Shown piece by piece: positions 19,169 to 27,989 of a stretch of DNA of 64,000 nucleotides. Below the pieces are notes generated by a model. It did no database searches, had not been told where the DNA came from, and worked only from the letters and a program-made list of their open reading frames with translations. The stretch comes from Turicibacter bilis (GTDB taxonomy: Bacteria > Bacillota_I > Bacilli_A > MOL361 > Turicibacteraceae): NCBI RefSeq assembly GCF_024499055.1, contig NZ_CP071249.1, positions 1,341,001 through 1,405,000 of the forward strand, in the 5' to 3' direction. Positions within the stretch are counted from its first letter, which is position 1. The number at the start of each line of letters is the position of its first letter. Both the position numbers and the translations under genes were made by a program.

Positions 19169-19966
19169 TTATTTTTTAAAGATTTTATTAAAAACACCTT
19201 GAATGTTTTCGATTCCCGACTGAATCGATGAGGTGATTTTATCTTTAAATTCCGTCCATTTATCTTCTTTTTGTCCTTCTGTCATCGCGACATTGACAGC
19301 TTCTTGTAAGTCAACAAAGGCCTCATGATTCGGTGATAGTTCTAATCCCTTTTCAATGGTTGTTAATGATTGTTCATAATCTCCTTCTTCATAATACGTT
19401 ACGGCCTCAACTAAAACGTCTTGTATCCACCAACGCTTAGCGGAATCGGCTAATTGTTGTGCTTTCTCATAGTTAGGATCCCATTCAATAACTTGTTGAT
19501 AATGGTAGTAGGCTTGCTCCCATTCCTTATTAATGGCAAAGGATTCAGCTTTCTCAAAGACTTTTCTTGATTGATTTAACTGTTCAATTTGTTCCTGGAA
19601 ACTTTGAATATTAGATGATTTATTCGCAAAGGATTCAATTCGTTTAGCGATTCCTATCGCCTCGTAATAACTCATATCCTCGGCTTTAAATTTTTCAAAT
19701 GTTTCTAATGCCTCCTGTGTTAAAAACGCATCAAATGCCTCTCCTTGTTTCGCATACAAGTCATAGCGAATCTCCTCAAAGCCAAATAAATCATTTTCTT
19801 GATAATAGGTAATAGCTTGATTAAATACTTTTTTTAATTGATAGTTAAAAGCAAACACCCCAATCATAAACATCACTATTAGTGCTAAGATACCTATCAG
19901 CAGCTGTTTTTTATATAGTTGAAACCATTGCTTCAACCATTCAACTCGTTCCTTCATTTTCATCAT
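19169..19966 (-). CDS. Membrane-anchored TPR protein
   Basis: 265 residues. One membrane segment near residues 25-43 (LLIGILALIVMFMIGVFAF) is followed by a helical extracytoplasmic domain with TPR-like repeats (EWEQAYYHYQQVIEWDPNYEKA and GDYEQSLTTIEKGLELSPNHEA). Such proteins scaffold other envelope proteins; no enzymatic motif is present. The ATG at 19966 follows GGGGGAGGGAG; the frame is open nine codons further but without an RBS. It is the neighbour of another TPR membrane protein at 20318, but terminators between them argue against one operon. Confidence 0.75.
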   Translation of the reverse strand: MMKMKERVEWLKQWFQLYKKQLLIGILALIVMFMIGVFAFNYQLKKVFNQAITYYQENDLFGFEEIRYDLYAKQGEAFDAFLTQEALETFEKFKAEDMSYYEAIGIAKRIESFANKSSNIQSFQEQIEQLNQSRKVFEKAESFAINKEWEQAYYHYQQVIEWDPNYEKAQQLADSAKRWWIQDVLVEAVTYYEEGDYEQSLTTIEKGLELSPNHEAFVDLQEAVNVAMTEGQKEDKWTEFKDKITSSIQSGIENIQGVFNKIFKK

Positions 19967-20221
19967 TAAAACTCCCTCCCCCTTTATCATCATCTCTTTT
20001 ACTCACTAAGAGTAAATTGAAATATGAGATGATTGCTCATTTTGTATCTAGATAAGTGGCGCTAATTTTTTCATTACTGAAAATTTTTAGCGCCACTATA
20101 GTTAGTCTTGGTATTAAAAAGGCCGATATCATCAGCCTGATTCTAAAAATGTCAATCATATTTCGCTATGTATCTAGTGTATCATAATCAGTCAACTTTT
20201 GTTGAATAAGATATTTCCAAT

Positions 20222-20260
20222 TCAAAAGTCATTAGCCTAAACTAATGACTTTTGTTTTAC
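20222..20260. terminator. Hairpin between TPR genes
   Basis: AAAAGTCATTAG-CCTAAA-CTAATGACTTTTG, a 12-bp stem with T-rich flank on the plus side. A second, shorter terminator at 20291-20318 (AAAGTCATATCA-GT-TGATATGACTTT) directly follows the stop of the 20318 gene on the minus strand. Confidence 0.65.
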
Positions 20261-20317
20261 ATACGACTTTCGTTTTCTATAGATAAATCTAAAAAAGTCA
20301 TATCAACTGATATGACT

Positions 20318-22270
20318 TTACATCGTACAACTTCCTACTCCACGTTGTTTAGAGATTTGTAATTTTTTAGTCGCTAATTTAATTTGTTCGTCAATATCTA
20401 ATGTATTAGCTAAATATCCTTTACTAACTCCGATACAGCATGTTATCTGTCTTTTTGCAGAAATTTTTTCATTATTGCTGATCTCATTAATCAAAGAGGT
20501 AATAAGCTTCAATAACTCTTCCTCATTAGATTTTTTTATCACAACAATGAAATGTTGGCCATAATGGCGTGAAATATAAGCATTTGGAAAATAGATTTTC
20601 AGCAAATTAGAAATTTCTATTAAGACTTTATCGCCTGCTAAATACCCAAATGATTCATTATAAGAACTTAAATCATTAACATCTATTAACAAGAAATAAT
20701 AAATTTCATTATGACCTAATTCTATTTCTAATTCTAATGTTTCATACAAGGCTTCTTTCGTTAATGTCTTTGTTAATGGATCGAATATAGTACTTTCTTT
20801 AGCTTTCTGTTTTAAGGATTTAAAGTAACTATTATATCTATATGCACCATAAGTTACACCCATCCCAGCTAGTGCGGTAAGGAGATAACCACCTAACTTC
20901 AGCACCATAGATGTTATATTATTCTTAGATAGATAATGGCTATTATCGCTATTTTGAATCATAGCCATGATAAAACTAATTGCTCTAACTTCTTGATTCA
21001 CCGGTTTTTGCAAATCCGTTGTGTATTGATAAACCGTCTCATAATCACCTAATTCTAATAAGTGGAGTAATACATTATCGATAATCAGTCTTTTCCGTTC
21101 AACCGAATCATTAGTCAGTTGTAAGTCAGATAATAATTGTCGATATTCCTTTACATAATCTATCTCTTGATTCCCTCTATCATACTCTAAGTCTAATTTC
21201 ATTTTATCTATCAATAAACTTGTTAAGTCTGATACAGTAGTTTGTGTTTTTAATTCCTGTAATTTTCTTATATACATCTCACATTCTTCATATCTCCCAT
21301 CTGAATGAAGAAAAAAGGCTTGATTAAAATCAATAAATATTAAATATTGAATCTTTTGTTCAATCGATAGATTAGAGGTTGCTTCTTCTAATGATTTCAA
21401 TTCCTCCTGTATAGACTCGTAACCATACAAATAATAATGATTGTGAAGCCATAGTGAAACATAAATTAAATCAGGATCATCTGGAGACAATTCAAAATAA
21501 CGATTGATTACCTCTATTGATTCTTGATAGCGCTGATTTGAATAGTATGACAAACTCAGCCGACCCAAAATTTCAATTTCCAAATCTTCATATCCCTCTT
21601 CAACACTCATATCTAGTGCCCTTATAAATTCATTTAAGGCCAAATCAAAAAAACCATTTAGTTCATAAACTGAGGCTAATTGTTTTCTTAATTGAATCTT
21701 CTTATAATAATCATTAGTTAATTCAACTGCCTCACCTAATAAATAAATTGGAAAGCTAGTATGATTTGTATAGTTTAGTAATGTTTCAGAAAAAAGCTGA
21801 TAAAAAGAAGCTGTTAGTTCAGCATCTCGTAATTGATAGGCCACATTATTTGCTTCATTAAAATAAAAATATCCTTTTTCAATATCCCCCATGGCTATAT
21901 AATTAACCGCTAATGTTTCATAAACCTTGAGGTCAATCATTTTATTGGTATGACTCCCAGGGCTAATGACATTTAATAAATAATTATTTGAATCCTCATA
22001 TGCTTCTTCTAACGAGGCAATTTTCCCAAGAGAAAGATAAATTTTTCCAAATGATTGGCGATGTTTCAGTTTGATTAACTCCTGATTAATATCATCTTTA
22101 TACTGCTTTAATTGTTCCTGTGTTAATTCCTGTACATCCCCATCGTACATTAACTGTATAAATTCATCACTTGCTAGCGGTTTCGAAACCACTTTTAACG
22201 TTAGTGTAAGTAAAATTCCAAATAAAAGGATAATACCTATTGCCCCAATCAATATGGCCTTCACCTTCAT
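20318..22270 (-). CDS. Membrane TPR protein with degenerate GGDEF domain
   Basis: 650 residues. An N-terminal membrane segment (residues ~5-28) is followed by roughly 400 residues of helical TPR-like repeats, a second membrane segment near residues 445-465 (LKLGGYLLTALAGMGVTYGAY), and a C-terminal GGDEF-fold domain (~485-645) with DPLTKTLTKEAL and DVNDLSSYNESFGYLAGDKVL. The signature GG[DE]EF is replaced by YGQHF, so diguanylate cyclase activity is doubtful; it may be a sensor or a c-di-GMP/GTP-binding relic. The topology puts the TPR sensor outside and the GGDEF fold in the cytoplasm. Start ATG at 22270 follows AGGGAGGAAAG-type sequence. Confidence 0.82.
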   Translation of the reverse strand: MKVKAILIGAIGIILLFGILLTLTLKVVSKPLASDEFIQLMYDGDVQELTQEQLKQYKDDINQELIKLKHRQSFGKIYLSLGKIASLEEAYEDSNNYLLNVISPGSHTNKMIDLKVYETLAVNYIAMGDIEKGYFYFNEANNVAYQLRDAELTASFYQLFSETLLNYTNHTSFPIYLLGEAVELTNDYYKKIQLRKQLASVYELNGFFDLALNEFIRALDMSVEEGYEDLEIEILGRLSLSYYSNQRYQESIEVINRYFELSPDDPDLIYVSLWLHNHYYLYGYESIQEELKSLEEATSNLSIEQKIQYLIFIDFNQAFFLHSDGRYEECEMYIRKLQELKTQTTVSDLTSLLIDKMKLDLEYDRGNQEIDYVKEYRQLLSDLQLTNDSVERKRLIIDNVLLHLLELGDYETVYQYTTDLQKPVNQEVRAISFIMAMIQNSDNSHYLSKNNITSMVLKLGGYLLTALAGMGVTYGAYRYNSYFKSLKQKAKESTIFDPLTKTLTKEALYETLELEIELGHNEIYYFLLIDVNDLSSYNESFGYLAGDKVLIEISNLLKIYFPNAYISRHYGQHFIVVIKKSNEEELLKLITSLINEISNNEKISAKRQITCCIGVSKGYLANTLDIDEQIKLATKKLQISKQRGVGSCTM

Positions 22271-22542
22271 CCTCTTTCCCTCCTATGGAAATATAAATAA
22301 ATCTATATGATATATATGAAAACTAAAGTCTTAAATAATTCTCAACATAAGCTATCAGTAGTAAAAGGTTTACAATCAAACAATACCCATTATATTTTTA
22401 CATAATATAACATTTTATTGCAACTTAACTATCATATCATGTCATTTCCTGAACATCAATCTCATCTAATTGAAATCTTTCATTTTTATCAAACTAAACG
22501 AATATATTTATATTATTCCAAGTCTTTTGAAGGTGGTGTTTT

Positions 22543-23451
22543 ATGTATCCAGTTTATAAATATATCGGAAAACGTGAAGAATGCGAAGAAGTCAATTTAA
22601 CCTTCCCTCCTCAACACCAAGATCAACAGCCAGGATTCGAATACTTAATGCAGCCACGCCCTATCTCAGAAAATCCATATGCAACATCAAGTCAGAAGTT
22701 AAAAGATAAGGTTGCGATTATTACGGGTGGTGATTCTGGAATTGGTCGCGCTGTTGCCTATCTTTTTGCTCGTGAAGGAGCAGATATTGTCATTGCCTAT
22801 CTTGATGAACATATTGATGCGAAAGAAACACAACAACATATATTAGAGCTCGGGCGAGATTGTATCCTTGTTCCAGGCGACTTAAGCAAAAAAGAAATGG
22901 CAAGTGAAGTCGTGCGTCGAGCACTTAATCGCTTTGGACAAATCGATATTCTTGTGAATAACCACGCCGTTCAATTCATAACAGATAGTATTTTAAATAT
23001 TAGCGAAGAACAACTGGATCGAACTTTTAAAACAAATATCTACTCTTTCTTTTATATGACACAAGCGGCACTTCCTTATTTAAAGCGGGGAAGCACTATC
23101 ATTAACACCACGTCAGTGACAGCTTACGAAGGAAATAAGCATTTAATTGATTATAGTGCAACAAAAGGCGCTATCCTTACTTTCACTCGTTCACTTTCCC
23201 AATCTCTAGTTGAGAAAGGCATTCGTGTTAACGGAGTTGCACCCGGCCCAATTTGGACACCCCTTCAACCAGCCTCATGGCCAGCAGAAGCACTCGAAAC
23301 ATTCGGAACAAAAACATCTAAAGTTCCGATGAACAGAGCCGGACAACCTTTTGAAGTGGCACCAGCCTTTCTCTTTTTAGCTAGTGATGATTCAAGTTAC
23401 ATGACCGGACAAATTCTTCATCCAAACGGCGGAACGATAACAAGTACTTAA
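22543..23451 (+). CDS. Short-chain dehydrogenase, general stress protein 39 (YhdF) type
   Basis: 302-residue SDR oxidoreductase. After a ~55-residue N-terminal extension typical of YhdF/GSP39 proteins (PPQHQDQQPG near the start) comes the Rossmann fold with GGDSGIGRA, then NNHAV, catalytic Ser in NTTSVTAYEG and YSATKGA (Tyr-x3-Lys), and the C-terminal SSYMTGQILHPNGG. NAD(P)-dependent; the substrate is unknown. RBS GAAGGTGG precedes the ATG. Single-gene unit ending at the bidirectional terminator at 23450. Confidence 0.9.
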   Translation: MYPVYKYIGKREECEEVNLTFPPQHQDQQPGFEYLMQPRPISENPYATSSQKLKDKVAIITGGDSGIGRAVAYLFAREGADIVIAYLDEHIDAKETQQHILELGRDCILVPGDLSKKEMASEVVRRALNRFGQIDILVNNHAVQFITDSILNISEEQLDRTFKTNIYSFFYMTQAALPYLKRGSTIINTTSVTAYEGNKHLIDYSATKGAILTFTRSLSQSLVEKGIRVNGVAPGPIWTPLQPASWPAEALETFGTKTSKVPMNRAGQPFEVAPAFLFLASDDSSYMTGQILHPNGGTITST

Positions 23452-23493
23452 AAAAAACGGTTAGTCATCATTTGTGATGGCTAACCGTTTTTT
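23450..23493. terminator. Bidirectional terminator
   Basis: AAAAAACGGTTAGTCATCA pairs with TGATGGCTAACCGTTTTTTC across a short loop; both strands end in T tracts. It separates the convergent SDR (plus) and lysozyme (minus) genes. Confidence 0.88.
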
Positions 23494-23576
23494 CAAATCC
23501 ACACTTTACTAAGAGGGGAGAGGAATCGTAATAATAAATTGAAATTGGAATGTATCTGAATCATATTCCCACATCG

Positions 23577-25343
23577 TCATTCCATCATAGAATCGGATAC
23601 CTCATCTAACAAACTCAAGCGCAAAACCTCTCCCGTATAAATCAGATTGGGATTATTAATTTCATTTAAGTTCACTAATTCATTCACTGTTGTTCCATAT
23701 CGAGCTGCAATTTCTGATAATGTATCTCCACTTTGTACCGTATAAGTTGCCACTGATGCACTACTTGATCCGCTCACATTCCCTCGAATTCTCAACACTT
23801 CTCCTGGATAAATCAGGTTCGGATTACTAATCTCATTTAAGTTCACTAATTCATTCACTGTTGTTCCATATCGAGCTGCAATTTCTGATAATGTATCTCC
23901 ACTTTGTACCTTATATATTGTTAGTGAAGAACTACTTGATCCAATCATTCTTCCTCGAATTCTCAACACTTCTCCTGGATAAATCAAATCCAGATTACTA
24001 ATTCCATTTAAGCTGACTAATCTATTCACTGTTGTTCCATATCGAGCTGCAATTTCTGATAATGTATCTCCACTTTGTACCGTATAAGTTGCCACTGATC
24101 CGCTTACATTCCCTCGAATTCTCAACACTTCTCCCGGATAAATTAAATTTGGATTACTAATTCCATTTAAGCTCATCAACTCATTTACCGTTGTTCCATA
24201 TCGAGCTGCAATTTCTGATAATGTATCTCCGCTCTGTACCTTATATATTGTTAATGAAGAACTACTTGATTCACTCACTCTTCCTGGGATTCTCAACACT
24301 TCTCCCGGATAAATTAAATTGGGATTACTAATTCCATTTAAGCTCATCAACTCATTTACCGTTGTTCCATATCGAGCCGCAATTTCTGATAATGTATCTC
24401 CACTCTGTACCTTATATATTGTTAGTGAAGAACTACTTGATTCACTCACTCTTCCTGGGATTCTCAACACTTCTCCCGGATAAATTAAATTTGGATTACT
24501 AATTCCATTTAAGCTTATCAACTCATTTACCGTTGTTCCATATCGAGCCGCAATTTCTGATAATGTATCTCCGCTCTGTACCGTATACGTTGTCACCAAA
24601 GTTGAAGATTCACTTGGATTAGATGGCTTTTGTTCTTCAGGTACACTTGAAACAGGTGTCGAAACATCAGATAAGAAAATTCCATCCGTAAAATAATCTA
24701 AATCAACTGAGCTTCCATCAATTCCAGAAATAATTCCGGTATCACTATACTGAAATCCAACCCAGTCTAACCATGTACCATTTGCTTGTGGACTCTCTAC
24801 TCCATATTCTGCCACCCAAAGTGGATATTGGGCAATTGTCTCATCCCAAATGTTTATCGCATTTGATGTATCACTATAAACGACGACTTCTTTTCCACTT
24901 AATGACTCTACGGTCTGTAAAAAAGCTAATCCTATCTCATTGATTTGATTTCGCGATAAATTACCAAAATACTCAAAATCCATGGCTAATCGACAATCAA
25001 TCGTTTTTCCTTCAAGATTCGATACAAAAAAGGCCGCCTCCGATTGTGCTTCCTCTACCGTTGTCGCTGTCACATAATGATAAACCCCAACCTTTAATCC
25101 AGCATCCGTCGCCTTCTTATAATTCGTCTCGAAATACGGATCTACAGAGTAACCTTCACTCGACTTAATATAAACAACCTCAATCCCAGACTGACTCACA
25201 GCTTCAAAATTAATATTGCCCTGCCACTGGCTCACATCAATTCCATCATATAACAACTCGCTACTTGGCCCAAAAGCTAAACCTGTCTTTCCAATAAAGA
25301 GACATGTGATGACCCCCCCCATCACAACAAAACCTTTCTTCAT
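23577..25343 (-). CDS. Secreted GH25 lysozyme with six LysM repeats
   Basis: 588-residue exported muramidase. It has a signal peptide at residues 1-25, then a GH25 domain (~30-225) with [11 protein letters not shown], the catalytic-site strand [18 protein letters not shown] and WVAEYG. Six LysM domains follow (core [18 protein letters not shown]), spaced by Ser-rich linkers, for peptidoglycan binding. It would cut the beta-1,4 bond between MurNAc and GlcNAc. I start at the ATG at 25343, preceded by AAGGAGGG, rather than the ATG eight codons upstream. The signal-peptide codons contain a run of eight G (25313-25320 on the plus strand as C8), a potential frameshift hot spot. Confidence 0.92.
   Translation of the reverse strand: MKKGFVVMGGVITCLFIGKTGLAFGPSSELLYDGIDVSQWQGNINFEAVSQSGIEVVYIKSSEGYSVDPYFETNYKKATDAGLKVGVYHYVTATTVEEAQSEAAFFVSNLEGKTIDCRLAMDFEYFGNLSRNQINEIGLAFLQTVESLSGKEVVVYSDTSNAINIWDETIAQYPLWVAEYGVESPQANGTWLDWVGFQYSDTGIISGIDGSSVDLDYFTDGIFLSDVSTPVSSVPEEQKPSNPSESSTLVTTYTVQSGDTLSEIAARYGTTVNELISLNGISNPNLIYPGEVLRIPGRVSESSSSSLTIYKVQSGDTLSEIAARYGTTVNELMSLNGISNPNLIYPGEVLRIPGRVSESSSSSLTIYKVQSGDTLSEIAARYGTTVNELMSLNGISNPNLIYPGEVLRIRGNVSGSVATYTVQSGDTLSEIAARYGTTVNRLVSLNGISNLDLIYPGEVLRIRGRMIGSSSSSLTIYKVQSGDTLSEIAARYGTTVNELVNLNEISNPNLIYPGEVLRIRGNVSGSSSASVATYTVQSGDTLSEIAARYGTTVNELVNLNEINNPNLIYTGEVLRLSLLDEVSDSMME
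23590..24600 (-). repeat. Six LysM-encoding tandem repeats
   Basis: Six near-identical LysM units of about 46-55 codons, several of them over 90 percent identical by eye at DNA level (for example the units ending near 24290 and 24470). Suited to copy-number change by recombination. Confidence 0.9.
25313..25320 (-). repeat. Homopolymer G8 in the lysozyme signal-peptide codons
   Basis: Eight consecutive C on the plus strand (G on the coding strand) in the 5' part of the GH25-LysM gene. A one-base slip would frameshift the gene after about ten codons. Confidence 0.95.
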
Positions 25344-25448
25344 AAATAGCCCTCCTTGTCCATTCATTCTCTATAGCCTATGAAGAAACATCAAAAAAAA
25401 TACCCTCTACCAATCAGTAGATGATCCTCTCTATTAAAACTTCACCAT

Positions 25449-25471
25449 AAAAAAACTACCCAAACGGGTAG
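25449..25471 (-). terminator. Intrinsic terminator after the GNAT gene
   Basis: Minus strand CTACCC-GTTT-GGGTAG followed by T7, one base after the GNAT stop codon. Confidence 0.85.
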
Positions 25472-25933
25472 CTAAATCGCACTTTTTAATGTTTGCTGAG
25501 TTACCAATAACTGTTCTTTTTCAAAAAACTTTAATCGTTCCTCATCATTAATTAACTCATTTAATTGAATATATGAAAGAAAATTCTTTTTACCATAACG
25601 ACGAATCTCCTTAAATAACTCATGACCATACTTCTGTAAGCAAAGTGATGAGTCAATCATAAAATCACAAAGATATAAGTATCGATACCGAACACTTCCA
25701 TTAACCGTATGACCTTCTTTCTTCTCTAGAAGGGCCATTCCTACAACTTCATCCTTAATCTCTAAAACCAAATAATCCTTGTCAACATTCAAAATATTCT
25801 CACAAATCCATTCCTCATCAACACTATGCCCCTGAAAATTTGTTGGCTGTAATGTATGACGATGACAATTTAATTCAAAATGAAGCTGATGTAAGGCCTG
25901 AACATCTTCTACTGTTGCGATGCGTACTTTCAT
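25472..25933 (-). CDS. GNAT family N-acetyltransferase
   Basis: 153 residues with a GNAT-like fold. The N-terminal VRIATVEDVQALHQLHFELN is a typical first strand-helix, the central YLVLEIKDEVVGMALL is strands 3-4, and YRYLYLCDFMIDSSLCLQKYGHELFKEIRRYGKK is strand 4 plus the acetyl-CoA-binding helix, although the Q/RxxGxG/A loop is degenerate (LQKYGH). Substrate unknown. The frame and start are clear, with GGGGGAGG upstream. Confidence 0.75.
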   Translation of the reverse strand: MKVRIATVEDVQALHQLHFELNCHRHTLQPTNFQGHSVDEEWICENILNVDKDYLVLEIKDEVVGMALLEKKEGHTVNGSVRYRYLYLCDFMIDSSLCLQKYGHELFKEIRRYGKKNFLSYIQLNELINDEERLKFFEKEQLLVTQQTLKSAI

Positions 25934-26465
25934 TGAAATTCCTCCCCCTATATTTAAAAAGGCATTAACACCTTATGAGAAAAAAATCTATGAAAGAACT
26001 TATTTGACAAAGAAAGTTAAAATTGGATAACTATGGATGAGAGAGATGTTTTCGTTGAGAATATCATTTCTCATAGTCTAAAAACGTTAGTTTATCAAAA
26101 CTTTAAGTTCTTACTACAAAATCTCTATTACAATTACGCAATATTTCATTGCTCTGATAAAAATAGACACCAATCTATAGATATTTTCCTAGGAAATTTT
26201 TTGATAGAATTTGTTTGTAAAGGTATGTCTTAAATTGGATAAAAATAAAATTGTTGTCACAACTAGTTGAGCCCATAGTATTGTTAAACTTTTATTAATC
26301 AAATCCTCTAACCTCAACACCTATATTTAGGAAGTTGACTGCTTAGAAATTATCCAAATATCAAATCTCATCAAATAAACCTTTGTGATATCAATACAAT
26401 CAACAAATAGCTATAGAGATCACAAAGGTTAAATAAAAAAATCGGTGCCTAAAGCAAGCCGATTT
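25934..26465. other. Intergenic stretch with a hairpin, no gene seen
   Basis: AT-rich. A 66-codon plus-strand frame at 26033-26233 lacks an RBS and a convincing composition. GATTTTT-type complementary blocks near 26443-26468 (AAATCGG...CCGATTT) form a terminator-like hairpin right after the small membrane peptide gene on the minus strand. Confidence 0.45.
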
Positions 26466-26468
26466 TCA
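26443..26468 (-). terminator. Terminator of the small membrane peptide gene
   Basis: Minus strand AAAATCGGC...GCACCGATTTTTTT gives a stem with a T tract. It overlaps the stop codon of the 31-residue peptide. Confidence 0.65.
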
Positions 26469-26561
26469 ACATAAAACTGATCCTAATATTAACATTAAGC
26501 ATAATAAAATATACGCGACTACTAATCCTTGAAATATTCGTTTAATCAACCCATCACTCAT
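26466..26561 (-). CDS. 31-residue hydrophobic peptide
   Basis: Minus-strand ATG at 26561 with a very strong RBS (AAGGAGGG, eight bases upstream) reads MSDGLIKRIFQGLVVAYILL... and ends VLC, stop at 26466. It has one basic patch, then a single membrane helix of ~20 residues, and its own terminator. Size and topology are those of small membrane peptides, including type I toxin peptides, but no antitoxin RNA can be demonstrated here. Too short for normal gene finders; I think it is real because RBS, spacing and terminator all agree. Confidence 0.65.
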   Translation of the reverse strand: MSDGLIKRIFQGLVVAYILLCLMLILGSVLC

Positions 26562-26629
26562 CAAATCGCCCTCCTTCTCTAATTATAAGAGAAAGAGGAA
26601 ATACTCATTCGATTTCCGACAAAAAATAT

Positions 26630-27658
26630 CTATTTTTGTACATGATATTGCTTCGGAACCGAGAACATTCGACAAGAAACGTTTTTCAAGAAAAATGCAC
26701 CAACAAATGCAAGAATCAAGAATAATACTAAGAAACCACCACTTCGTGTCTCTGAATAACCTAAAACTAAAATTAATAATACCTCATGAACTAAATATAA
26801 CTCTGTAGCTGCATATCCAATCATAGCAAATACTCGTGATCGACACTGCAACTTCATCAATATACATAAAACTAATATTAAAAACACATAAGGTACCAGC
26901 GGAGAAATGAACGTAAATCCTTTCAGGTATAGTAAATAGATCCCACTAAACGAGACCAATGAACCTATAAAAAGGCCCAGTAAAGATTCACGTATCAAAC
27001 GGAATAAATATTTTTTATATTTAGCAACAAATACACCGACTAAGAAGCAAAACGCAATACTAAAATTCCATCTTGCGGCGAAACTAATCCCAATATAAAT
27101 TACACTGAACCATAATAATAAATTCATTTTAAACTTTGTTCGATAACTTAGATAAAATGCGATATAAAAATAAAGAAGTGTACCGATTAACCAGGCACTT
27201 GTTCTGTCTGAAAAATGAAAAGTCACTGTCTGATATAACATGTCCTTCAAACTATCATGACCACCCATTGAAATATTCACAAGTGCACCTAGGAAATTAC
27301 AAACTAAAAACACACAGACCATTCGAATCACTTGATGAAAAATAAAACCTCTTAAATAACGTCGGTTATTCATATATTGAGTCATTGCCTCATACCCACA
27401 AATAAATAAAAACAGTGTCACTCCTAGTATCCCGCTTCTTGAAATACTAATGGTGAAAAGATTTTGATTCACTAATCGATCACATAAACTTTGAAAAATA
27501 ATTAATAACATGGAGAATCCTTTGACTACTTCGATATTCGTACGATTTAAAAAAGCATATCCCTCACGTCCCCAAACATATGAACGCACCGATAAAAGTA
27601 GCGGGACTATGCCAAAAATTAATAAATAAAGCACCCAACTCTGTGATAATCGAATCAT
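26630..27658 (-). CDS. Membrane acyltransferase-3-like protein
   Basis: 342 residues with about ten hydrophobic segments. The start pattern TNIEVVKGFSMLLIIFQSLCDR resembles the entry helix of acyltransferase family 3 (normally with an RGI/H pair), and SGILGVTLFLFICGYEAMTQYM resembles the FFVLSGYL segment. The catalytic His is not obvious, so activity and substrate (O-acetylation of surface glycan is usual) are uncertain. RBS AGGGAGAG. It stands next to dut, but the dut terminator separates them. Confidence 0.7.
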   Translation of the reverse strand: MIRLSQSWVLYLLIFGIVPLLLSVRSYVWGREGYAFLNRTNIEVVKGFSMLLIIFQSLCDRLVNQNLFTISISRSGILGVTLFLFICGYEAMTQYMNNRRYLRGFIFHQVIRMVCVFLVCNFLGALVNISMGGHDSLKDMLYQTVTFHFSDRTSAWLIGTLLYFYIAFYLSYRTKFKMNLLLWFSVIYIGISFAARWNFSIAFCFLVGVFVAKYKKYLFRLIRESLLGLFIGSLVSFSGIYLLYLKGFTFISPLVPYVFLILVLCILMKLQCRSRVFAMIGYAATELYLVHEVLLILVLGYSETRSGGFLVLFLILAFVGAFFLKNVSCRMFSVPKQYHVQK

Positions 27659-27713
27659 ACTCTCTCTCCCTTCTTACAAAATTATATATTATTCAGTAAA
27701 AAGTGTAAAAATA

Positions 27714-27737
27714 AAAAAGACAGCTTTCGCTGTCTTC
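27714..27737 (-). terminator. Terminator after dut
   Basis: Minus strand AAGACAGC-GAAA-GCTGTCTTTTTT immediately after the dUTPase stop codon. Confidence 0.88.
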
Positions 27738-27989
27738 TTACTTACCTGATGAACCAAGCGCACCTGTTCCACGCTCAGATTCAATCTTTAATAAGTCTTC
27801 ATAACTCATTTCTTCAATCTGAAGTTTAGGAACTTCTACCATCATACACTGGCAAATTCCTTTTTCATAAGGATAAACAATACATCCTTCAAACTGATCT
27901 TTAACAGACTCCTTTGCAATCACTAAAGACTTTGTATTATGGTTCGTTAAAGCAATAAACCACTCACCACGATATCCCGAATCGATGAC
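27738..27989 (-). CDS. dut: dUTP diphosphatase, exon 2
   Basis: Second exon of a trimeric dUTPase. It starts at VIDSGYRGEW (motif 3, with the base- and sugar-contacting Tyr), passes through ALTNHNTK and QCMMVEVP (motif 4 region) and ends ERGTGALGSSGK (motif 5, the P-loop-like C-terminal arm). Joined to exon 1 (29534-29770) it makes 162 residues, the normal size, and hydrolyses dUTP to dUMP. The first 60 or so codons can be misread as a separate gene from the ATG at 27923; the exon in fact extends upstream to the intron boundary at 27990. Confidence 0.88.
   Translation of the reverse strand, partial: VIDSGYRGEWFIALTNHNTKSLVIAKESVKDQFEGCIVYPYEKGICQCMMVEVPKLQIEEMSYEDLLKIESERGTGALGSSGK

Noticed and set aside
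26033-26233. 66-codon plus-strand frame
   Set aside because: No RBS, composition of AT-rich noncoding DNA, no recognisable domain.
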